Positions 8,429 through 17,839 of a DNA stretch of 63,737 bases are shown here, in pieces. Below the pieces are notes generated by a model, which was given only the letters and a program-made list of their open reading frames with translations, made no database searches and was not told the DNA's origin. The position numbers and the translations under genes were made by a program. Each line of letters begins with the position of its first letter. Positions within the stretch are counted from its first letter, which is position 1. The DNA comes from Prosthecobacter sp. (GTDB lineage: Bacteria; Verrucomicrobiota; Verrucomicrobiia; Verrucomicrobiales; Verrucomicrobiaceae): positions 1 to 63,737 of the forward strand of contig JAURHS010000006.1 in NCBI GenBank assembly GCA_030833205.1, given 5' to 3'.

Positions 8429-9316
8429 TCAACTGCGCAGCAGGCGCTCGAAGGATTCCGGGGCGGGGCTCTCCCACTGCACCCACTGGCTGGAGACAGG
8501 ATGCTGAATTCGCAGCGATTGGGCATGCAGGGCGATGCGGCGCAGCGGGTCCACCAGGCTTCCGTAGCGCTCGTCACCAACCACCGGCCAACCCGCATTC
8601 GCCAACTGGGCACGAATTTGGTGACGCCGACCCGTGCGCAGCCGCAACTCCAAGAGGCAGCGCCCCGCGCCACGCCGAAGCACCATGAATTCGGTGATGG
8701 CCTCGCGCGCGCCATGCCTGCCGTCGCTGTGGCAAAAGACGCGGTGAACCTGACTTTCATCGATGAAGTCGCGCAGCATCCCCTGCTCTGCTGTAGGCCC
8801 ACCCTCCACGACCGCTACATAACGCTTTTCAAATTCACTCCATTGCTCCTGCAGCTTGAGCTTCACTTCCTCGCTGCGGGCCATCAGCAACACTCCACTG
8901 GTTTCACGATCGAGACGATGCACGATCCATACCCGAGACCGACCACTGTGGGCCTGATCTCGGCACCAATCGTTGAGGAGTCGGTACGCCGTAGGCTCCG
9001 CGCTCTGCGGGTCCGTGGCCATGCTCAAAAGGCCCTCTGGCTTATGGACCACGATCAGAGAGTCGTCATGAAAAAGCATGCGCATGCCGCCCTCGAGACT
9101 GGGGACCTGAGCCGCCTTGACCTCTCGCAACGCCCTGATCTCAACCCGGTCGCCGACCTTCAGGGAATGATCGTGACGGGTGACCGCACGCCCGTTGACG
9201 AGGATGGCCCCATACTTCAGGCTGTGCCTGAGCTTGGTTCGCTTGGTCTGCGGCCAGGCCTCAAAAACAAAGGGCAGCAGCGGCTGCGGTGAGGCGACGA
9301 TGACGACGGAAGTCAT
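8429..9316 (-). CDS. RluA-family pseudouridine synthase
   Basis: A 295-residue RNA-modifying enzyme. Residues about 25-65 form an S4-like RNA-binding domain (RTKLRHSLKYGAILVNGR). The catalytic loop HRLDRETSG is at 133-141, with the nucleophilic aspartate at 136, followed by the core motifs ITEFMVL and RLRTGRRHQIRAQL. It isomerises specific uridines in rRNA or tRNA; which site cannot be told (RluA, RluC and RluD types look alike). Its ATG overlaps the acpS stop by 4 bases. It is one of the very few genes here with a Shine-Dalgarno-like sequence (GGGGGAGG, 7 bases before the start), and that sequence lies within the acpS coding region. Confidence 0.9.
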   Translation of the reverse strand: MTSVVIVASPQPLLPFVFEAWPQTKRTKLRHSLKYGAILVNGRAVTRHDHSLKVGDRVEIRALREVKAAQVPSLEGGMRMLFHDDSLIVVHKPEGLLSMATDPQSAEPTAYRLLNDWCRDQAHSGRSRVWIVHRLDRETSGVLLMARSEEVKLKLQEQWSEFEKRYVAVVEGGPTAEQGMLRDFIDESQVHRVFCHSDGRHGAREAITEFMVLRRGAGRCLLELRLRTGRRHQIRAQLANAGWPVVGDERYGSLVDPLRRIALHAQSLRIQHPVSSQWVQWESPAPESFERLLRS

Positions 9317-9714
9317 GACACGGCCTCCCCCTGCAACAACACCTGCGCCACTGCCCATTGACTGCTGTGGGAAAGACTCAACAGCGCAGAGCTGACCCCC
9401 AGAGAGAGCGCCAACTCATGGGCATGGCCGTGAAATTCGAGCCGAGGGGCACCATTTGCAGCGCGCAGCACCTCGACCTTACGCCAACCCAAGGACTGCG
9501 TCCACACCCCACTTCCCAGGGCCTTGTATGCTGCCTCCTTGGCGGCAAATCGGGCGGCAAAATGCAGCGCGGGACTACGGCCCGCAAGGCAGTACGCCTG
9601 CTCCTGATCGGTGAACACGCGGCCCAGGAAGCGCCTTGCCCATGGCCGTTGAAGCAGACGCTCGAAGCGACTGCACTCGACGAGATCAATGCCGATTCCC
9701 AGGATGCGAGACAT
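9313..9714 (-). CDS. acpS: Holo-[acyl-carrier-protein] synthase
   Basis: A 133-residue phosphopantetheinyl transferase that moves 4'-phosphopantetheine from CoA to the serine of acyl carrier protein. GIGIDLVECSRFERL carries the Mg2+-binding aspartate at residue 10, and FAAKEAAYKALGSG carries the conserved glutamate and lysine at about 60 and 64. The length is normal for trimeric AcpS. It overlaps the 3' end of pdxJ by 29 bases and the start of rluA by 4. The pdxJ-acpS linkage is a classic one and supports both calls. Confidence 0.95.
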   Translation of the reverse strand: MSRILGIGIDLVECSRFERLLQRPWARRFLGRVFTDQEQAYCLAGRSPALHFAARFAAKEAAYKALGSGVWTQSLGWRKVEVLRAANGAPRLEFHGHAHELALSLGVSSALLSLSHSSQWAVAQVLLQGEAVS

Positions 9715-10456
9715 GGGGATAATGAACCATCACCGCCAGCATCTCCGCAACCGCCGCGCGCAGACCGACGAAGACCGCCCGCGACACGATGCTGTGGCCG
9801 ATGTTGAGTTCCTGAAGATGGGGCACGGCGAAAAGCTCTGGGAGATTGCGACAGGTCAGTCCGTGACCGGCATTGACCTGCAGCCCGAGTTGTTGCCCCA
9901 GTTGCGCCGCCTCCACCAAACGGGCAATCTCGGCGGTGCGCTCTGCGCCAAAAGCGTTGGCAAAGGCACCCGTGTGGAGTTCAATCATCGCCGCTCCCAG
10001 TTCCGCCGCTGCGCGCACCTGCTCCAAATCCGGGTCAATGAACAAACTGACCCTGGTGCCTGCAGCCTGCAGGCGCTCGATGCAGGGACCCAGGGTGCCC
10101 TTCTGCGACGCCACCGCCAAACCGCCCTCGGTGGTCACCTCCTGCCGATGCTCAGGCACCAAACAGGCGGAGGCTGGCCTGACTCGGAGCGCGATGCCGA
10201 TCATCTCCTCGGTGCAACCCATCTCCAAATTCAGCGGAGTGGCAATCTCAGCGCGAAGCCTCTGAATGTCCGCATCCACGATGTGCCGCCGATCGGCACG
10301 CAGGTGCGCCGTGATGCCATGGGCCCCGGCCGCCTCAGCCTCGAGGGCGGCCTCCAGCGGGCTGGGCTCGACCTGCGGGGCATCAGGCATCTCCCTGTAC
10401 CTGGCCTGACGCAGGGTTGCGACATGATCAATGTTGACGCCGAGACGCAGTGACAT
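9686..10456 (-). CDS. pdxJ: Pyridoxine 5'-phosphate synthase
   Basis: A TIM-barrel enzyme of 256 residues that joins 1-deoxyxylulose 5-phosphate and 3-amino-2-oxopropyl phosphate in pyridoxal-phosphate synthesis. Diagnostic segments are LGVNIDHVATLRQARY at the N-terminus, GITAHLRADRRHI, LEMGCTEEMIGIA, CLVPEHRQEVTTEGGL, ELHTGAFANAFG and NAGHGLTCRNL. I placed the start at 10456 (MSLRLGVNIDH) because the family begins just before LGVNIDH; an in-frame ATG at 10477 would add seven residues. First gene of the pdxJ-acpS-rluA operon. Confidence 0.95.
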   Translation of the reverse strand: MSLRLGVNIDHVATLRQARYREMPDAPQVEPSPLEAALEAEAAGAHGITAHLRADRRHIVDADIQRLRAEIATPLNLEMGCTEEMIGIALRVRPASACLVPEHRQEVTTEGGLAVASQKGTLGPCIERLQAAGTRVSLFIDPDLEQVRAAAELGAAMIELHTGAFANAFGAERTAEIARLVEAAQLGQQLGLQVNAGHGLTCRNLPELFAVPHLQELNIGHSIVSRAVFVGLRAAVAEMLAVMVHYPHVSHPGNRH

Positions 10457-10619
10457 GGGAAGGGGGAGACGAGCCATTCAGTCACCCAAGCCAGGGGGCA
10501 AGGCAAGGGGCAACTTTGGCCACCCCGAGCCGAAGGGCCTGAAAACCAGAGAAAAGAGCACTGGATGCAAGGAAAGATTGCTGCTCTGCTGATCGTGCTA
10601 AACCCTCTCCCTTTCGACC

Positions 10620-11621
10620 ATGTCTGACACCGCTGCCGCCGCCGCCCTTCTGCAGGGCTTTGAACGCCTCAAAACAGCCCTCTCCCGCCGCATTGTTGGC
10701 CAGGAAACCGTGATCGAGCAGATCTTCATAGCCATCGTTGCCGGGGGCCACAGCCTGCTTGAGGGCGTCCCCGGCCTCGCCAAGACCCTACTGGTCAAGT
10801 CGCTAGCGGACGCAATGCATCTGAGCTTTCGCAGGGTTCAATTCACGCCTGACCTGATGCCTGCGGACATCACTGGAACCGAGATCATTCAAGAAGATGC
10901 ACAGAGCGGCCGCCGCCAATTGGTCTTCCAGCCTGGCCCCATTTTTACGCAGATGCTGCTGGCCGATGAAATCAACCGCACCCCTCCCAAGACCCAGGCT
11001 GCCCTACTTGAGGCGATGCAGGAGCGCCATGTCACGGTGGGACAACAGACCATCGAGTTGCCGAAGCCGTTCTTCGTGCTTGCCACCCAAAATCCGATTG
11101 AGCAGGAAGGCACCTATCCCCTGCCCGAGGCCCAGAAGGACCGCTTCCTGTTTCTCATCAAGGTGGAGTATCCAACTCGCGAGCAGGAGCGAGACATCGT
11201 CAGCCGCACCACTGGCGGAGCCACCGAAAGCATCGAACCGGTCATCAGCGCCGAGGAGTTGTCTGCAGCGCAGGCCATCGCAAGACAGGTTCCGTTGCCT
11301 GACCATGTCATGGACTTTGTGCTGGATCTCGTGCGATCCACCCGTCCCGATGACCCGCAGGCCAGCGCCTTCGTCAAGGAGATGCTCAGTTGGGGAGCCG
11401 GACCGCGCGCCAGCCAAATGTTGGTTCTAGGCGGCAAGGTGCGCGCCCTCCTCCGCGGACGCACGCATGTCACCTGCGAGGACATTGAGGCCCTGGCCGT
11501 GCCTGCCCTGCGGCATCGCATTGTTCCCACCTTCCACGCCGAAGCCGAAGGCATGACTGTGGATCGCATCATCACTCGAATCGTTGAATCCGTCAGGCAG
11601 GCCAATCCGTCGCCCCTCTGA
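10620..11621 (+). CDS. MoxR-family AAA+ ATPase
   Basis: A 333-residue AAA+ chaperone-like ATPase. Walker A GVPGLAKT is at 49-56, Walker [21 protein letters not shown] at about 116-135, sensor [18 protein letters not shown], and the C-terminal lid domain contains [15 protein letters not shown]. MoxR proteins work with DUF58 and VWA partners in metal insertion or envelope-complex assembly, and those partners follow directly. It heads a plus-strand operon running to 17025. The 142-base gap upstream separates it from the divergent pdxJ operon and must hold both promoters; a TAAACC at 10599 preceded by TGC is a weak -10 candidate. Confidence 0.93.
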   Translation: MSDTAAAAALLQGFERLKTALSRRIVGQETVIEQIFIAIVAGGHSLLEGVPGLAKTLLVKSLADAMHLSFRRVQFTPDLMPADITGTEIIQEDAQSGRRQLVFQPGPIFTQMLLADEINRTPPKTQAALLEAMQERHVTVGQQTIELPKPFFVLATQNPIEQEGTYPLPEAQKDRFLFLIKVEYPTREQERDIVSRTTGGATESIEPVISAEELSAAQAIARQVPLPDHVMDFVLDLVRSTRPDDPQASAFVKEMLSWGAGPRASQMLVLGGKVRALLRGRTHVTCEDIEALAVPALRHRIVPTFHAEAEGMTVDRIITRIVESVRQANPSPL

Positions 11622-11673
11622 GCAGGTCGCGAGGAGCCTCAGCATCGCCCCGCCCTGCCGTTTCGACCCGACC

Positions 11674-12567
11674 ATGGCAAGCCCCACATCCATCCTCAAC
11701 GCTGAGGAAATCAGCAGCCTGGCCAATCTGCAACTCTTCGCGCGGACCGTAGTCGAGGGTTTCACCACCGGCAATCACGCCTCGCCGCACAAGGGCTTCA
11801 GCGTTGAGTTCCGCCAGCATCGGCCCTATGTCCAGGGCGACGACATCCGCCGTCTTGACTGGAAAATCTTTGGTCGAGCCGACCGATTCTACATTCGCGA
11901 ATACGACGAGGAGACCAATCTGCGCGCCACGGTGGTTGTGGATGCAAGCGGCAGCATGGCGTTCCAGGGGCGCGGCGGCGTACGCAAACTCGATTACGCC
12001 CGCAAACTCGCCGCCTCGCTGGCCTATCTGCTCATCTCACAACAGGACGCCGTTGGCTTGGTGACCTTTGACAGCAAGCTGCGACAGGTCATCCCCTGTG
12101 GAAGCCGCGTCACGCACCTCAATCACCTGCTCGAAACCCTGGTGCAGACCAAGGCGGGTAGCGAAACCGATCTGGCACCAGTTCTTGAAAGCCTTGCCCA
12201 GCGTTTGAGGCGCCGCGGACTGATCATTCTCATCAGCGATTTTTTTGATGAGGCCGATTCTGTGCTCCGCGCCATCGGCGTCCTGCGTCGTCAGGGTCAC
12301 GAAATCATTGCGATTCAACTCTGGGATCGCGACGAGCTCGATTTTCCCTTCGGAGAAATGTCGCGCTTCGAATGCCTTGAGCAATCCCACGAGCCTCTGC
12401 AACTCGATCCCAAGGCCGTCCGCATGCGGTACCTGCAGGTGCGCGGAGAGTTCGAGCAAAAACTACGCGAGGGCCTGCGCCGCCACCAGGTGGATCACCT
12501 CAGCCTTGCCACGGACCAACCCCACAGCACCGCCCTGCGCCAATACCTGGCATTGCGCCTGAGATGA
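11674..12567 (+). CDS. DUF58 domain protein (VWA-like)
   Basis: A 297-residue cytoplasmic protein. The DUF58 signature YVQGDDIRRLDWK is at about 52-64 and the metal-dependent adhesion motif DASGS at 90-94, within a von Willebrand A-like fold. DUF58 proteins are the usual partners of MoxR ATPases. I used the ATG at 11674 (MASPTSIL) because the frame upstream overlaps moxR and is proline/arginine-rich. The stop overlaps the next start (ATGA, 12564-12567), so translation is coupled to the membrane VWA protein. Confidence 0.9.
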   Translation: MASPTSILNAEEISSLANLQLFARTVVEGFTTGNHASPHKGFSVEFRQHRPYVQGDDIRRLDWKIFGRADRFYIREYDEETNLRATVVVDASGSMAFQGRGGVRKLDYARKLAASLAYLLISQQDAVGLVTFDSKLRQVIPCGSRVTHLNHLLETLVQTKAGSETDLAPVLESLAQRLRRRGLIILISDFFDEADSVLRAIGVLRRQGHEIIAIQLWDRDELDFPFGEMSRFECLEQSHEPLQLDPKAVRMRYLQVRGEFEQKLREGLRRHQVDHLSLATDQPHSTALRQYLALRLR

Positions 12568-14690
12568 GCTTCCTCAATGCCATCCTTCTGAGCGGCGGCG
12601 CAGCACTCCTGCTGCCCCTCATTCTCTATCTTCTCAACCTGCGGCGCATCACACCGCAACCCTGGGCAGCGATGCACCTGTTGCAGGCAGCCCTGGCCAA
12701 GCGACGGCGCAACCTCAGGATTGAGCAGTGGTTGTTGCTGCTGATTCGGCTGCTGATTCCCCTGTTGCTTGCCCTCTGCCTGGCACGGCCCGTAATGACG
12801 GCCATGCGCGTCTTTGGCGGCGGCAAGAGCAGCCTGCTGGTGCTCCTCGATGACTCCTATTCAATGCAGGCTGGCGACGCGGCAAGCAGCCCCTCCCAAC
12901 GGGCGAAACAGGAATTGAGTCGCATTTTGCAATCCCTGCCAAAGGGGAGCGAGGTGCAGGTGATGCGAGGCAGCGCCCCGGACCAAACCCTCCTGAACGC
13001 GCCAACCGCGGCACTGGACATTGCCGCGCAAGCCCTGCAGTCCCATCCCAGCACCCATGGCCCGCTGAGGCTTCAGGACGCCCTGAGCGCCGCGGCGAGT
13101 TGGATTGAAAAAAGCCCCCCGGGAAACCGCGAGTTGTTGGTGGTCAGTGACTTTTCCAAACGCGACTGGGGCAACGCAGCGCAGGGCGCTGGCCTGCCCG
13201 CGCTGCAAAGCCTGTCGAAGATGCCACAGGGGCCGCAACTGACCTTTTATGATCTCCGGCCTCCCCAGGCGGAAAATCTCGCCGTCGTCGCTGCCGAAAC
13301 CTCGGCACAGATCGCTGCGGTGGGGCAGCCCATCGGTCTGCGGGTTCGAGTCGTCAATCATGGACAACGCGCCTGGCAGGATCTTCCCATCTCCTTTGAG
13401 GTGGACGGCAAGCGTCTGCGAACCTCGAGGCTTTCGCTGGCTGCACAAGGCGAAGCGGTTCTCACCTTCACTCACCAATTCGACGCCATTGGCAAGCACG
13501 CCCTGAGCGCGCGCATCGAAGGCGACAGCTTTGCCTTGGACAACGCCAGGCATGGCATTGTGGAGGTTCGAAAGCCCCTCGAGGTTCTGCTGCTGGAGGA
13601 TGAAAAGCCCCGCGGCTCTTTGGAAGCAGCGGGGGACTTTCTCAGCCTTGCCTTGAGTCCACATCAATCCGCGGGCAGCGACCTCAAGGACCTGATGCAG
13701 GTCACTCGCAATGAAAACCGTCTACGCCAGGACGATCTGAAGGGTCGGGAGGTGGTCATTTTGGCGGATGTGGAGCGCTTGCGCAGCAACCTGAGCCTAC
13801 TGGAAAAGTTTGTCACCGAGGGCGGAGGCCTACTGGTGTTCGTGGGCCCGAAGGCGGATCTGACTTGGTACCAGCGCGATTTTTACAACAGGGGCAAAGG
13901 CCTTTTCCCATCACCGGTTCTGGGCCTGCGACGAGCGGCCAACGGCTTGCAACCGGCACGAATTGCAAAGGGACTGCTTAGCCATCCCGCGATGTTGTAC
14001 TTCAACGACACGCGGGCGGGGCGTCTTCAGGATGCCGAGTTTCAAAGTTGGTGGGAACTCGGACCGGCCGAGGGCACCCGCACCCTGCTTTCCCTCGACA
14101 GTGGAACGCCGCTGATCGTGGAGCGCCAGGTGGGCCGAGGCCGTGTCATTGCAGTGGCAAGCAGTGCGGGCACGGCATGGAACAATGCCGCCTTGCAGCC
14201 GTTCTTTGTGCCGCTGACCCAGCGCCTAGTCAGCCATCTCTCGAGCAGCAGCATGGTCAGGGACAACCTCACCGTGGGCGAGTCTCCGCGCTTCGAGCTC
14301 ACCAGCGAGGAAGCGGCATTGACGCATCAACTCGTTCTGCCTTCAGGGCAGCGGGTGGACCTCGGCATTGAGTCCGAAAACCAACGGCGCCTCTTGGTCA
14401 TTCCCACCCTTCAGGAACCTGGAGTGATGCAATGGAACTGCGGCAATGAACTGCGCCTGCTTGCCTGCAACCTCGATCCCCAGGAAGCCGATTTCACCCC
14501 ATTGGCCACCGCAGATCTCGAGGCCCTGGCCAAGCGCCACTCCGCGCGCGTGGTGAACAGCCCTGAGTCATGGCAGCAACTGGATCGTGGACGACGCCAT
14601 GGAAGCGAGCTGTGGAAACCCCTGCTTGCGATTTTGTTGCTTTTATTGTTCGCCGAAGTCCTCCTCCAACAGCGCATCACGCGCGGCTAG
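12564..14690 (+). CDS. BatA-type VWA membrane protein
   Basis: A 708-residue protein. The N-terminus is the BatA-type double-transmembrane region: segment one at about 7-25 (ILLSGGAALLLPLILYLLNL), a basic stretch, then segment two at about 56-74. A VWA domain begins at LLVLLDDSYSMQ (DxSxS at 96-100). The large middle region looks like the extracytoplasmic beta-sandwich and glutamine-amidotransferase-like folds of this family. A third transmembrane helix ends the protein (about 685-703). It is coupled to the DUF58 gene by a 4-base overlap. The likely role is envelope integrity with MoxR; substrates are unknown. Confidence 0.85.
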   Translation: MSFLNAILLSGGAALLLPLILYLLNLRRITPQPWAAMHLLQAALAKRRRNLRIEQWLLLLIRLLIPLLLALCLARPVMTAMRVFGGGKSSLLVLLDDSYSMQAGDAASSPSQRAKQELSRILQSLPKGSEVQVMRGSAPDQTLLNAPTAALDIAAQALQSHPSTHGPLRLQDALSAAASWIEKSPPGNRELLVVSDFSKRDWGNAAQGAGLPALQSLSKMPQGPQLTFYDLRPPQAENLAVVAAETSAQIAAVGQPIGLRVRVVNHGQRAWQDLPISFEVDGKRLRTSRLSLAAQGEAVLTFTHQFDAIGKHALSARIEGDSFALDNARHGIVEVRKPLEVLLLEDEKPRGSLEAAGDFLSLALSPHQSAGSDLKDLMQVTRNENRLRQDDLKGREVVILADVERLRSNLSLLEKFVTEGGGLLVFVGPKADLTWYQRDFYNRGKGLFPSPVLGLRRAANGLQPARIAKGLLSHPAMLYFNDTRAGRLQDAEFQSWWELGPAEGTRTLLSLDSGTPLIVERQVGRGRVIAVASSAGTAWNNAALQPFFVPLTQRLVSHLSSSSMVRDNLTVGESPRFELTSEEAALTHQLVLPSGQRVDLGIESENQRRLLVIPTLQEPGVMQWNCGNELRLLACNLDPQEADFTPLATADLEALAKRHSARVVNSPESWQQLDRGRRHGSELWKPLLAILLLLLFAEVLLQQRITRG

Positions 14691-14709
14691 AACCCTGAAT
14701 CCAACGCCC

Positions 14710-17025
14710 ATGAACTCCACCAGTCAGACCGTGCTTCGCCTCAGCGGCGAGCATTCTGCCATCCTGGTGGTCCTATCTGCCATTGCATTGGGATTGCTGA
14801 TGTGGCGCCTGTACCGCCGCGAGGTCATCGGCGCAGCCTCGTCACTGGGCAGTCTTGCGGCCCTGTGCCGCTCACTTGCAGTGGTGCTTGTCGTGCTGAC
14901 ACTCTGTGCGCCTGTTCTGCGCCATGAAACCGTCAAGCGGCGACTGGGGCGGGTGATCATTGCCCTCGACGGAAGCGCCAGCATGCGCATGCAGGACGCC
15001 GAATCCACTTCAACTGGCAGCGAGTCCCCCACCCGTTGGCAACGCGCCAGCGACTTGTTGCTCAAAGGGGAGCGCCCCCTGCTTGGGGAACTGGCAAAGA
15101 CCCACAACCTTGAGTTGCACTTATTGCGCGAAAACGGCAGCTCCCGACTGTGGTGGCGGCGCGATGAAGGCCGGGATCAGTCCGGCCCCATGCCAAGCTC
15201 TCTGGGCGAGCAACCCGACGGCAACCTGACCAATCTTGATCAGCCGCTTGTGGAGGCCTTGGGAGCCAAGGACGCCGCCAGCACGATCGTCCTGATCAGC
15301 GACGGACAGCACAATGGCGGCGGATCGCCGGAGCAACTTGCCTCGTCCCTGCGCGAGTCGGCAATCCCCATCTTCACCCTCGGCATGGGCAGCGAAGTCC
15401 CGCCGCCAGACTTGAGCCTGCTTGAGGTGGTCACCCCCGAAGCTGTCTTTGCGCAGGAGGTGCTCCGCGGCCAACTGCTCGTTCAGGACTCGCTACCCGC
15501 ACAGACACCCGCGCGCATTGAGATCAAGGCGGCAGGCAAGGTCCTCTGGAGCGAGGACTTTGCCGCCACTGGCAAGGGGGAGCGCCGGGTGGAGTTCTCC
15601 ATTCCCGTCGAGCAGATTCCCTCGCCCAACGGCGTTTCCATCACCGATAAGACCCTTCGGGTGCTTCAGGTTGCCGTGAGTTTGCGTGGAGTGGCACCCA
15701 ATCTGGAGCGCACCCGGGCAAACAACGCGCAGGAGGTCACGCTGCATGTGCTCAACCGCAAGCGCCGCGTGCTCATTCTCGACGATCGCCCGCGCTGGGA
15801 AACGCGGTACCTTCACAACCACTTTGACCGCGACTCGCGCTGGAGTGCCAACCTCTTGCTGGACGACGGCAACGCCGACCCAGCACAAAGCCCTTTGCAA
15901 AAAGGCTTCCCAAAAACCCGCGAGGCCCTTCTCGACTACGACCTGGTGGTGTTGGGAGATGTCGCCGTCAACCGGCTTGGTCAGATCAACGCCGGCCTGA
16001 TTCAGGAGTGGGTTGAGAAACACGGGGGCGGCCTGATTCTTGTCGATGGCCATCGCCAGAACCTTGCCCAATGGCTCAAGGGGCCAAGTGCAGCATTGAT
16101 TCCCGTTCGTTGGGCCTCCACTGCACCCGCCAAGGCCCCTCTGCGATGGAAGCTTGCCGCCAGTGCCAACAGCCAGGCGGCCCTATCGCTAAGCACCAGC
16201 AGCAGTGCCAACGCCAGCCTTTGGTCCTCCCTGCCCCCTGCCATGTGGTGCGCTGGAGTTGAGCCAAGGGCGGGAGCACAAGTGTTGGCTTTCCTTCAGT
16301 CCGAGGGTGCGACCCCACCGCTACCGGCTGTCGTGTTTTCCCAAGTGGGTGCAGGTGCCGTGCTCTACCTTGGCAGCGATGAGGCCTGGCGCTGGCGTTT
16401 CCAAGTCGCCGACTTGCATCACCAGCGACTGTGGATGCAGTTAGCCTCGTGGATTGCCTCCCCTCCGTTTCAGGTCGAGGACGCCACGCTCTCCATTGGC
16501 ACGGATCGTCTCCGCTACGAACTCGGCGAGCGCGGTGAGATTCGAGTGAAACTCAGGGATGGTCGCGGCAACCTGCGCGGCGATGCGCAACCCCTGGCTC
16601 ATTTGATGCACGAAGGCCGGGATGTGGCAACCCTTGCCCTGGAACCCGACCCCACGCACTTTGGGGTTTACAGGGCACAAACACCGCCGCTGAAGGCTGG
16701 TGACTATCAAGTGGCCGTGGCCGCTGCTGCTGGAGCGACTCGTTCCCCACAGACGCTGTCGCTGCATGTGGCGCAGGGGGGCAATCAGGAGTGGGCCAAC
16801 CTGACGATGAACCGTCCGCTGCTGGAGGCCATGGCCGTTCAAAGTGGGGGGCGTTTCCTGCGCGAAGAACAGGCCGGGGAGTTGCCTCTCATCCTGCAAG
16901 CGTTGGATCGGCGTGAAGTGCAGGTGCGGGAAACCATTCTCTGGTCGAGTTGGTGGTGGTTTGGCGCGATCATGCTTTTGCTGGCGACCGAATGGTTGTT
17001 GCGCCGCAGACTCCGGCTGATTTGA
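14710..17025 (+). CDS. Large VWA-domain membrane protein of the MoxR cluster
   Basis: A 771-residue protein. Two N-terminal transmembrane helices (about 17-33 and 50-70) precede a VWA domain with DGSASM at 87-92. Then come beta-rich regions, a glutamine-amidotransferase-like segment (LDYDLVVLGDVAVN, VEKHGGGLILVDG) and a C-terminal helix (WWWFGAIMLLLATEWLLRRR). It resembles the last gene of PVC and Bacteroidetes MoxR/Bat clusters. Start at 14710 (MNSTSQTV) was chosen because the longer frame runs inside the previous gene. It lies 19 bases after the BatA-type gene. No BatD- or TPR-type BatB/E gene follows. Confidence 0.82.
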   Translation: MNSTSQTVLRLSGEHSAILVVLSAIALGLLMWRLYRREVIGAASSLGSLAALCRSLAVVLVVLTLCAPVLRHETVKRRLGRVIIALDGSASMRMQDAESTSTGSESPTRWQRASDLLLKGERPLLGELAKTHNLELHLLRENGSSRLWWRRDEGRDQSGPMPSSLGEQPDGNLTNLDQPLVEALGAKDAASTIVLISDGQHNGGGSPEQLASSLRESAIPIFTLGMGSEVPPPDLSLLEVVTPEAVFAQEVLRGQLLVQDSLPAQTPARIEIKAAGKVLWSEDFAATGKGERRVEFSIPVEQIPSPNGVSITDKTLRVLQVAVSLRGVAPNLERTRANNAQEVTLHVLNRKRRVLILDDRPRWETRYLHNHFDRDSRWSANLLLDDGNADPAQSPLQKGFPKTREALLDYDLVVLGDVAVNRLGQINAGLIQEWVEKHGGGLILVDGHRQNLAQWLKGPSAALIPVRWASTAPAKAPLRWKLAASANSQAALSLSTSSSANASLWSSLPPAMWCAGVEPRAGAQVLAFLQSEGATPPLPAVVFSQVGAGAVLYLGSDEAWRWRFQVADLHHQRLWMQLASWIASPPFQVEDATLSIGTDRLRYELGERGEIRVKLRDGRGNLRGDAQPLAHLMHEGRDVATLALEPDPTHFGVYRAQTPPLKAGDYQVAVAAAAGATRSPQTLSLHVAQGGNQEWANLTMNRPLLEAMAVQSGGRFLREEQAGELPLILQALDRREVQVRETILWSSWWWFGAIMLLLATEWLLRRRLRLI

Positions 17026-17087
17026 GCCAAAAGCGGAAGCGGCGCCCAAGTGGCTAAGATTCGGGCTCCGGTCCCCGTTGGTCTGTG

Positions 17088-17789
17088 ATGCACCCTGCCC
17101 CTGCCCGCCTGCTTGTGATGTGCAGCTTCTCAGCCCTGAGCCTCGCCACGATGCTGGCTGGCGCCGCAGAGCCACGGGATCCCGGTGTCTATATGGGTCG
17201 CCAGATTGCACGCACCATGCATTGGCAGAGCGCTGCCTGGTTGGTGAGACAAAAGCGCGAGCGGGAGGAATCCACGATGGAGATGCGGGCCAATCTCGGT
17301 CTCAAACCAGGCATGGTGGTCTGCGACATGGGTTGTGGCAACGGTTACCACAGCCTGCCAATCGCCAAGGCGGTTGGCGACAAGGGGCTGGTCTATGCGG
17401 TGGACCTTCAACCCGAGATGATTGAAATGCTCGGCGAGCGCTGCAGTAAGGCAGAGGTCCGCAATGTGCGGCCCGTGGTGGGCAAACAGGATGAGGCCTG
17501 CCTACCACCTGCAAGCTGTGACCTGATCCTCATGGTGGATGTTTACCACGAATTCGCGAAGCCCCAGAAGATGTTGCGCTCGATGAAATCCGCCCTGAAG
17601 CCCGGCGGGCTACTGGCCCTGGTGGAATTTCGTCAGGAAGACCCCGAGGTGCCGATCCGGCCTGAACACAAAATGAGCAGGGCGCAGATCCTGAAGGAAA
17701 TGCAGGCCAATGGCCTAACGCTACACCGCGAGTACAACGGCCTTCCCTGGCAACACCTGATGTTTTTTGCCCTGCCGCAGAAGCCATAG
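17088..17789 (+). CDS. Exported class I SAM-dependent methyltransferase
   Basis: The mature part is a Rossmann methyltransferase: MVVCDMGCGNGYHSLPIAKA is the SAM-binding motif I (D-G-C-G-N-G), YAVDLQPEMIEML motif II, and DLILMVDVYHEF motif IV. ALKPGGLLALVEFR matches the post-I motifs. It is preceded by a hydrophobic leader ending LAGAAEP, which reads as a signal peptide and would send the enzyme outside the cytoplasm, where SAM is not expected. A GTG at 17085 just before the ATG would add one residue. The gene follows the VWA operon after 62 bases, with its own -10-like TAAGAT at 17055. The substrate is unknown. Confidence 0.8.
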   Translation: MHPAPARLLVMCSFSALSLATMLAGAAEPRDPGVYMGRQIARTMHWQSAAWLVRQKREREESTMEMRANLGLKPGMVVCDMGCGNGYHSLPIAKAVGDKGLVYAVDLQPEMIEMLGERCSKAEVRNVRPVVGKQDEACLPPASCDLILMVDVYHEFAKPQKMLRSMKSALKPGGLLALVEFRQEDPEVPIRPEHKMSRAQILKEMQANGLTLHREYNGLPWQHLMFFALPQKP

Positions 17790-17839
17790 GCCACGGTGAA
17801 CCCGGCGCAGTTGCGCAGTGCCGGATCGCCGATCACGCT

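Noticed and set aside
17795..17825. CCGGC/GCCGG hairpin between the methyltransferase and pdhB genes
   Set aside because: A stem is possible but there is no T run on either strand, so I did not call a terminator.
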